A stretch of 64,000 bases of DNA from an uncultured Oscillospiraceae bacterium (GTDB lineage Bacteria; Bacillota; Clostridia; Oscillospirales; Oscillospiraceae): the NCBI GenBank assembly GCA_934591895.1, contig CAKTPP010000008.1, positions 1 through 64,000 on the forward strand. The letters run 5' to 3'. Below are positions 59,082 through 64,000 of this stretch, in pieces. How positions within the stretch are numbered: position 1 is the stretch's first letter; each line of letters opens with the position of its first letter. A model generated the notes under the pieces. The model saw only the letters and a list, made by a program, of their open reading frames with translations. It ran no database searches and was not told the DNA's origin. The position numbers were made by a program, and so were the translations under genes.

Positions 59082-60280
59082 AAACACAACGGATCACAAC
59101 CGAGATCGCGCGGGCGGCGGACGCCATCCGCGCCGGGCAGCTCGTCGCCGTTCCGACGGAGACGGTCTACGGCCTTGCCGGAAACGGCCTCGACCCCGAT
59201 GCCGTCGCGCAGATCTATGAAGTCAAGGGCCGGCCGAGCGTCAAGCCGCTGTCGCTGATGGTGCACGACGCGTCGGCCATGGCGCGCTACTGCGACCCTG
59301 TGCCGCAGGCGGCCCATACGCTGGCCGAGGCCTTCTGGCCCGGTCCGCTCACGATCGTGCTGCGCGCCAAAGACTGCGTGCCCGGGATCGTGCGCGCGGG
59401 CGGGCAGACCGTCGGCCTGCGCTGCCCGGATCACCCGGCCACGCTCGCGCTCATCGAGGCGGCGCAGCTGCCGCTGGCGGCACCGTCGGCCAATCCCTCC
59501 GGCGCGCCGAGCCCGAAAACGGCGGATGACGTGCTGGCGTATTTCGACGGGCAGATCGCAGCCGTCATCGACGGCGGCCCCTGCGGCATCGGGCGCGAGT
59601 CCACGCTCGTCGATCTCTCGTGCACGCCGTACCGCATCCTGCGCGCCGCCGCCGTGCCGGACGACGCCGTCTGGGACGCGCTTGTGCAGAAAATGCACAT
59701 CATCGGCATCACGGGCGGCACGGGCTGCGGCAAGACGACCGCGCTCACGGAGCTGGAGCGGCAGGGTGCGCTCGTCATCGACTGCGACGCGGTGTATCAT
59801 GAGCTGCTGGCGTCGAATGCCGCCATGCTTGCGGAGATCGGCGCGCGTTTTCCGGGTACAATAGAAAACGGGGCGCTGCAGCGCAAAAAGCTCGGCGCGC
59901 TCGTGTTTGCGGACGCGGCGGCGCTCGGCGACCTCAACGCCATCACGCACCGATATGTCCGTGACGAGGTGCGCGCGCGCCTGCGTGCGTGGGCGCGGCA
60001 GGGCGGCACGGCCGCGGCGATCGATGCCATCGCACTCATCGAGAGCGGGCTGGCGGAGCTTTGTACCGTTACCATCGGCGTGACGGCGCCGCGGGAGGCG
60101 CGCATCGAGCGGCTCATCGCGCGCGAGGGTGTGACGCGCGGTTATGCCGAGGCGCGCATCGACGCGCAGAAGCCCAACGAATGGTTTGTCCAACATTGCA
60201 GCCATGTGCTGGATAACGGCGGCACGCTCGCCGAATTTCAGCACCGCTGCCATCAACTGATACAGGAGGTGCTCTCATGA
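59078..60280 (+). CDS. threonylcarbamoyl-AMP synthase fused to dephospho-CoA kinase
   Basis: 400 residues. Residues 1 to about 203 form a TsaC/YrdC domain (PTETVYGLAGNG, KGRPSVKPLSL, APSANPSG), which makes threonylcarbamoyl-AMP for tRNA t6A. Residues about 206-400 are a CoaE domain (GITGGTGCGKTT P-loop, VIDCDAVYHELL, ITHRYVRDEVR), the last step of coenzyme A synthesis. No ribosome site precedes the internal ATG at 59693, so the two are one polypeptide. The Sua5 C-terminal domain is missing, as in short TsaC. Starts inside prfA (ATGA) and overlaps the next gene by 4 nt. Confidence 0.88.
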   Translation: MKTQRITTEIARAADAIRAGQLVAVPTETVYGLAGNGLDPDAVAQIYEVKGRPSVKPLSLMVHDASAMARYCDPVPQAAHTLAEAFWPGPLTIVLRAKDCVPGIVRAGGQTVGLRCPDHPATLALIEAAQLPLAAPSANPSGAPSPKTADDVLAYFDGQIAAVIDGGPCGIGRESTLVDLSCTPYRILRAAAVPDDAVWDALVQKMHIIGITGGTGCGKTTALTELERQGALVIDCDAVYHELLASNAAMLAEIGARFPGTIENGALQRKKLGALVFADAAALGDLNAITHRYVRDEVRARLRAWARQGGTAAAIDAIALIESGLAELCTVTIGVTAPREARIERLIAREGVTRGYAEARIDAQKPNEWFVQHCSHVLDNGGTLAEFQHRCHQLIQEVLS

Positions 60281-61686
60281 GCGAAGATAAGGAACTCAAG
60301 CAGTGGAAGGAAAAGCTGTTTTACCGGCCCAGGAACGGGTACGATCAGATCGACGCCGAGCAGACCGGCGAGATCTTTGCCTATGCCGAAGGGTATAAGC
60401 GCTTTCTCGACGCCGCGCGCACCGAGCGCGAGGCCGTCAGGGAGGCGATCCGCATGGCGGAGGAAGCGGGCTTTGTGCCGTATACGTTCGGCATGGAGCT
60501 GCAGCCGGGTTCCAAGGTGTATGTGAACAACCGCGGCAAGGCGCTCATGCTGGCCGTGCTCGGCGAGCAGCCGCTCGATCACGGCTGCGTGATCGCGGGC
60601 GCGCACGTCGATTCCCCGCGCCTCGACCTCAAGCAGACGCCGATGTACGAGGATTCGGAGCTGGCGTATTTTAAGACGCATTATTACGGCGGCATCAAGA
60701 AGTACCAGTGGGTCACGATCCCGCTGGAGCTGCACGGCACGATCGCGCTCAAGGACGGCAGCACGATCGACGTCGCCATCGGCCGCGAGCCCGACGAGCC
60801 GCAGTTTGTCATCACCGACCTGCTGCCGCACCTCGGCAAGGATCAGCTGCGCAAGACCATGGAGGAGGGCATCACCGGCGAGGCGCTCAACATCGTCATC
60901 GGCAGCATGCCGTATGCCGGCGAGGGCGGCGACCGCGTGAAGCTCGCGGTGCTGTCACTGCTGCACGATGAGTACGGCATCACGGAGGAGGACTTCCTGT
61001 CGGCGGAGCTTGCCGCCGTGCCGGCGTTCGCGGCGCGCGACATCGGTTTTGACCGCAGCATGATCGGCGCCTACGGGCAGGACGACCGCGTGTGCGCCTA
61101 CGCCGAGCTGCGCGCGATCCTCGACCTCGAGGGCGCGCCGGAGCGCACGGCCGTGTGCATCCTCGCCGACAAGGAGGAGACCGGCTCGGACGGCGTGTCC
61201 GGCATGCAGTCGCAGGCGTTCGAGGCGTTCATGGCAGACCTCTGCGAGCAGCAGGATGTCGCGCTGCGCCACTGCTTTGCCAGGAGCTTCTGCCTCTCGG
61301 CGGATGTGTGCGCGGCCTATGACCCGAGCTTCCCCGAGGTGAGCGCCAAGCGCACCGAGGCCAAGCTCAACTACGGCATGGGGATCTGCAAGTTTACGGG
61401 CGCGCGCGGCAAGTCCGGCACGAGCGACGCCTCGGCCGAGCTCGTGGCCTATCTGCGCCGTCTCTTTGCCGACAACGGCGTCGTCTGGCAGCTGTCCGAG
61501 ATGGGCAAGGTCGATCAGGGCGGCGGCGGCACGATCGCCAAGTTCATGGCCGACCGCAACATTGACACCATCGACGCCGGCGTGCCGGTGCTGAGCATGC
61601 ACGCGCCGTTCGAGCTCGTGTCGAAGTTCGACTGCTGGATGACGTATCGCGGCGTGCTGGCCGCTTACTGCGACACGCAGGCGTGA
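60277..61686 (+). CDS. M18-family aminopeptidase
   Basis: 469 residues. Zinc aminopeptidase of the aspartyl-aminopeptidase type: AGAHVDSPRLD (His and Asp ligands), ADKEETGSDG (catalytic Glu) and SMHAPFELVSKFD (last His ligand). Cytosolic peptide turnover. ATG at 60277 overlaps the preceding stop; GGAGG 8 nt before. Last gene of prfA-tsaC/coaE-M18. Confidence 0.92.
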   Translation: MSEDKELKQWKEKLFYRPRNGYDQIDAEQTGEIFAYAEGYKRFLDAARTEREAVREAIRMAEEAGFVPYTFGMELQPGSKVYVNNRGKALMLAVLGEQPLDHGCVIAGAHVDSPRLDLKQTPMYEDSELAYFKTHYYGGIKKYQWVTIPLELHGTIALKDGSTIDVAIGREPDEPQFVITDLLPHLGKDQLRKTMEEGITGEALNIVIGSMPYAGEGGDRVKLAVLSLLHDEYGITEEDFLSAELAAVPAFAARDIGFDRSMIGAYGQDDRVCAYAELRAILDLEGAPERTAVCILADKEETGSDGVSGMQSQAFEAFMADLCEQQDVALRHCFARSFCLSADVCAAYDPSFPEVSAKRTEAKLNYGMGICKFTGARGKSGTSDASAELVAYLRRLFADNGVVWQLSEMGKVDQGGGGTIAKFMADRNIDTIDAGVPVLSMHAPFELVSKFDCWMTYRGVLAAYCDTQA

Positions 61687-61727
61687 CCGCATCCGACATG
61701 GAAAACGGGCGCTGTGTTCGGTTTTTC

Positions 61728-61756
61728 TTGTAAGATGACAAAAATTGTATTACCAT
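61728..61756 (+). promoter_or_regulatory. promoter of uppP
   Basis: TTGTAA (61728-61733), 17-bp spacer, TACCAT (61751-61756); the -10 box is weak. Confidence 0.5.
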
Positions 61757-61791
61757 AAAACGCTGCTGTTTGCGCACTGGGAGGTGTATCC

Positions 61792-62628
61792 ATGACCATC
61801 TGGAATGCGATCCTGCTCGGTCTGGTGCAGGGCATCGCAGAGTTTCTGCCGATCTCCAGCTCCGGCCATCTGTCGATCCTGCAAAACCTGTTTCATATGT
61901 CCACGACGGAGGACGGTCATCTGTTTTTTGACGTGCTGCTGCATCTGGGTACACTCGTATCGATCTGCATCGTCTACCGGCATGACATCGCTGCCATGGT
62001 GCGCGAGACGTTTGCGTTTTTCCGCAATACACGTCTGCCGGCCGAGCAGCGCCGCAAGCAGTTTCCCGCGGCGCGCATGGTGCTCATGATCATCCTCGCG
62101 ACGCTGCCGCTGTTTCTGATCCTGCCGGTCAACGACAGGGTGGAGCAGCTCTACTACCACACGTTTTTCATCGGCTTCATGCTCATCCTCACGGGCTTTC
62201 TGCTGTTCGTGGCCGACAGGATGCCCAAGGGCACGCGCACGGAAAAAAACATGCGCGTGCGCGATGCGCTCATCATCGGGGCGTGTCAGGCCGTGGCGAC
62301 GATCCCGGGGCTCTCCCGGTCGGGCACCACGATCGCCGCCGGTATGGCCACCGGGCTTGAGCGCGGCTTTGCGGTGCGCTTCTCGTTTCTGATGTCGCTG
62401 CCCGCGGTGCTGGGGGCGAACATCCTGTCGCTGGCCAAGGCGGCGCAGGCGGGCATCGATGTGTCGCTCCTGCCGGCCTATCTGATCGGCATGCTCGTGG
62501 CGATGGCTTCCGGCGTCGTCGCAATCGGCCTCGTCAAGCGCCTGACGTCGAAGGGACACTTCGGTGCGTTCAGCTACTACTGCTGGGGCGCCGGCGCAGT
62601 GACGATGCTGCTGTCTCTGATTTTCTGA
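61792..62628 (+). CDS. uppP: undecaprenyl-diphosphatase
   Basis: 278 residues, eight membrane helices. Motif 1 QGIAEFLPISSSGHL and motif 2 ATIPGLSRSGTTIAAG are the BacA/UppP signatures with catalytic Glu and Arg. It recycles undecaprenyl pyrophosphate for wall synthesis and gives bacitracin tolerance. GGGAGGT before ATG. ftsK follows 14 nt later. Confidence 0.96.
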   Translation: MTIWNAILLGLVQGIAEFLPISSSGHLSILQNLFHMSTTEDGHLFFDVLLHLGTLVSICIVYRHDIAAMVRETFAFFRNTRLPAEQRRKQFPAARMVLMIILATLPLFLILPVNDRVEQLYYHTFFIGFMLILTGFLLFVADRMPKGTRTEKNMRVRDALIIGACQAVATIPGLSRSGTTIAAGMATGLERGFAVRFSFLMSLPAVLGANILSLAKAAQAGIDVSLLPAYLIGMLVAMASGVVAIGLVKRLTSKGHFGAFSYYCWGAGAVTMLLSLIF

Positions 62629-62642
62629 GAGGACGTTATTAC

Positions 62643-64000
62643 ATGGCAACTTCATCACCAAAAAAGAAAACCGGCGCGGCCAAAAAGTCTGCTCCGGCCG
62701 CAAAAAAGCCTGCCGCAGCGCCCAAAAAGCAGCCTGCGAAAAAGCAGTCTGCCGCTGCGGCGGCGCCTGCGCAGACTGCGCCGACGTGGCCGTATGCCAT
62801 TGTGTGCATCGTGCTGTCGCTGCTTGCGTTTCTCGGCCTGTTCCGCGCCGAGGGCGTCATCATCGACGGCTTTGCGGGCTTCCTGTCCGGCATCATGGGC
62901 TGGGGCTACTGGGCCTTCCCGTTTGCGATGCTGCTGCTGGCGTGGGTCTTCGTGCGCAATCCGGAGCGGCATTTCGGCCTGCGCGTGACGGCGGCGCTGC
63001 TGATCGCGCCGCTGTTCGGCACGATCGTGCACCTCATGCTCTGCCGCGTGGCGTTCACGGCGCAGACGTTCGGCGCGATCGTCGGTCAGCTCTATGACGG
63101 CGGCAGGGCGCTCACCTCCGGCGGCGTCATCTCCGGCGGCGTGGGCTATCTGCTCAAGGCCGGCATCAGCGTGTACGCGGCACTGCCGCTGACGATGGCG
63201 GCGTTCGTGGTCTGCGTGCTCGGCAGCATGGATCTGACGGTCGGCAAGGTCGTCACCAAATGGCGCGCGCACCGCGCGGCACAGTACATCCCGGACGATG
63301 GAGACCAGCCGCTTTTTGACGACGAGGACGAGCCTGCCGCGCCGCCGCAGCCCGAGCCGCCGCGCCGCACTCGCCGCGCGGCGCCGGACAAGCCGGTCGC
63401 AAAGAAGAAGCTCATCGACATCCCGGTCGAGGACACGCCGTCCGAGCCGGATGACGAGCCGATCGACCCCATCCCGGTCAAAAAGGCCGCCCGCGGCGCG
63501 AAAAAGCCCGCGCCGGCGGAGGCGACGCAGAACGTGCAGCCCCTGTCCGTGGAGGAGGCGGCGGACATCTGCGGCGTGGACGTGACGGCCGCGCAGGAGA
63601 TCCACGACCCACCGAAGCCGTCCAGAAAGGCGGTCGGCGCGGCGGTCGCGGCGGAGACGGCAGCGATCACCTCTGCGATCGAGCGCGAGAACGCCGACCA
63701 CTCGGCCTATCAGCTGCCGCCGGTGTCGTTCCTGCGCGCCGGAAAGCGCGATCAGACCGACGCGACGGAGGAGATCCGCTTCAACCGCGACCGGCTCGAC
63801 ACCGCCCTGAGCAGCTTCGGCGTCAACGCCACGATCCGCGACGTGACGCGCGGCCCCACGGTCACGCGCTACGATCTCGAGCTTGAGGCGGGCGTGAAGC
63901 TCAACAAGATCACGAACCTCTCCGGCGACCTTGCGCTCGCGCTCGGCGTGGAGAACGTGCGCATCGCGCCCATCCCGGACAAGATCTCGACCGTCGGCAT
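62643..64000 (+). CDS. DNA translocase FtsK/SpoIIIE (5' part, cut by window end)
   Basis: 452 codons are open to the edge of the window. A Lys/Ala/Pro-rich basic N-terminus (about 1-50) precedes four membrane helices (about 52-185), then a long Pro/acidic linker (about 205-360). The start of the FtsK alpha domain follows (RFNRDRLDTALSSFGVNA, then VTRYDLE and VRIAPIPDK). The RecA-like motor and gamma domains lie beyond. Segregates DNA through the division or sporulation septum. Lys-rich start resembles histone-like tails and is longer than in B. subtilis. Confidence 0.93.
   Translation, partial: MATSSPKKKTGAAKKSAPAAKKPAAAPKKQPAKKQSAAAAAPAQTAPTWPYAIVCIVLSLLAFLGLFRAEGVIIDGFAGFLSGIMGWGYWAFPFAMLLLAWVFVRNPERHFGLRVTAALLIAPLFGTIVHLMLCRVAFTAQTFGAIVGQLYDGGRALTSGGVISGGVGYLLKAGISVYAALPLTMAAFVVCVLGSMDLTVGKVVTKWRAHRAAQYIPDDGDQPLFDDEDEPAAPPQPEPPRRTRRAAPDKPVAKKKLIDIPVEDTPSEPDDEPIDPIPVKKAARGAKKPAPAEATQNVQPLSVEEAADICGVDVTAAQEIHDPPKPSRKAVGAAVAAETAAITSAIERENADHSAYQLPPVSFLRAGKRDQTDATEEIRFNRDRLDTALSSFGVNATIRDVTRGPTVTRYDLELEAGVKLNKITNLSGDLALALGVENVRIAPIPDKISTVG

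Overview
The window looks like a piece of chromosome from a G+C-rich member of the Clostridia, most likely near the Oscillospiraceae. This is inference from gene content, not a database match. The pointers are: a large Bacillus-type SRP RNA next to dnaX and ybaB; Firmicutes families (DUF3784, DUF5685, TmcAL, class B sortase, an FtsK/SpoIIIE translocase with four membrane segments); strong Shine-Dalgarno sites and sigma-A promoters with 16-17 bp spacers; and compact units separated by rho-independent hairpins. No prophage, insertion sequence or CRISPR array was seen.

Layout. 0-0.4 kb: end of an rRNA operon (5S) and three tRNAs. 0.8-6.5 kb: two tandem opine-dehydrogenase-like genes, an EamA exporter, a sodium:solute symporter and a CAT-like acyltransferase. 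6.6-10.4 kb: a zinc-ribbon/DUF5685/DnaJ operon, a P-loop ATPase and a HAD phosphatase. 10.5-15.3 kb: an XRE-S24 regulator divergent from a Y-family polymerase, then ybaB, dnaX and SRP RNA on the minus strand and tRNA-Ala on the plus strand. 15.4-20.6 kb: a MarR regulator, a hydrolase-membrane fusion and an MFS carrier, bracketed by an intact DUF3784 gene and an internally deleted copy of it. 20.6-22.7 kb: purC-purF. 23-29.3 kb: an ATPase-CYTH protein behind an HTH remnant, an SGNH hydrolase, a DUF134-NifX protein, a repeat-bounded non-coding block and larB-larE-larC (nickel-pincer cofactor). 29.5-37.6 kb: an aminotransferase and a minus-strand glycogen operon (glgB, a glycogen synthase-GH13 fusion, a patatin). 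37.7-45.9 kb: glyoxalase, small HTH protein, tandem-OB SSB, deoC, infC-rpmI-rplT, a class B sortase with its likely surface substrate, and a MarR/PAP2/membrane-protein operon. 45.9-50.7 kb: obgE, rpmA, rplU, ackA and tmcAL. 50.8-55.9 kb: a complete branched-chain amino acid ABC transporter. 56-64 kb: a beta-propeller lipoprotein, prfA, a TsaC-CoaE fusion, an M18 aminopeptidase, uppP and the 5' part of ftsK/spoIIIE, which runs off the window.

How the genes fit together. Most of the window is core metabolism and translation. The more unusual material is three multidomain fusions (glycogen synthase-amylase, threonylcarbamoyl-AMP synthase-dephospho-CoA kinase, hydrolase-polytopic membrane protein), the repeat-flanked MarR module at 15.8-20.4 kb, the sortase-substrate pair, and several regulatory sites (paired inverted repeats, an infC leader attenuator, a probable AUC start codon for infC). 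Start codons were chosen from Shine-Dalgarno spacing and often differ from the longest open frame.
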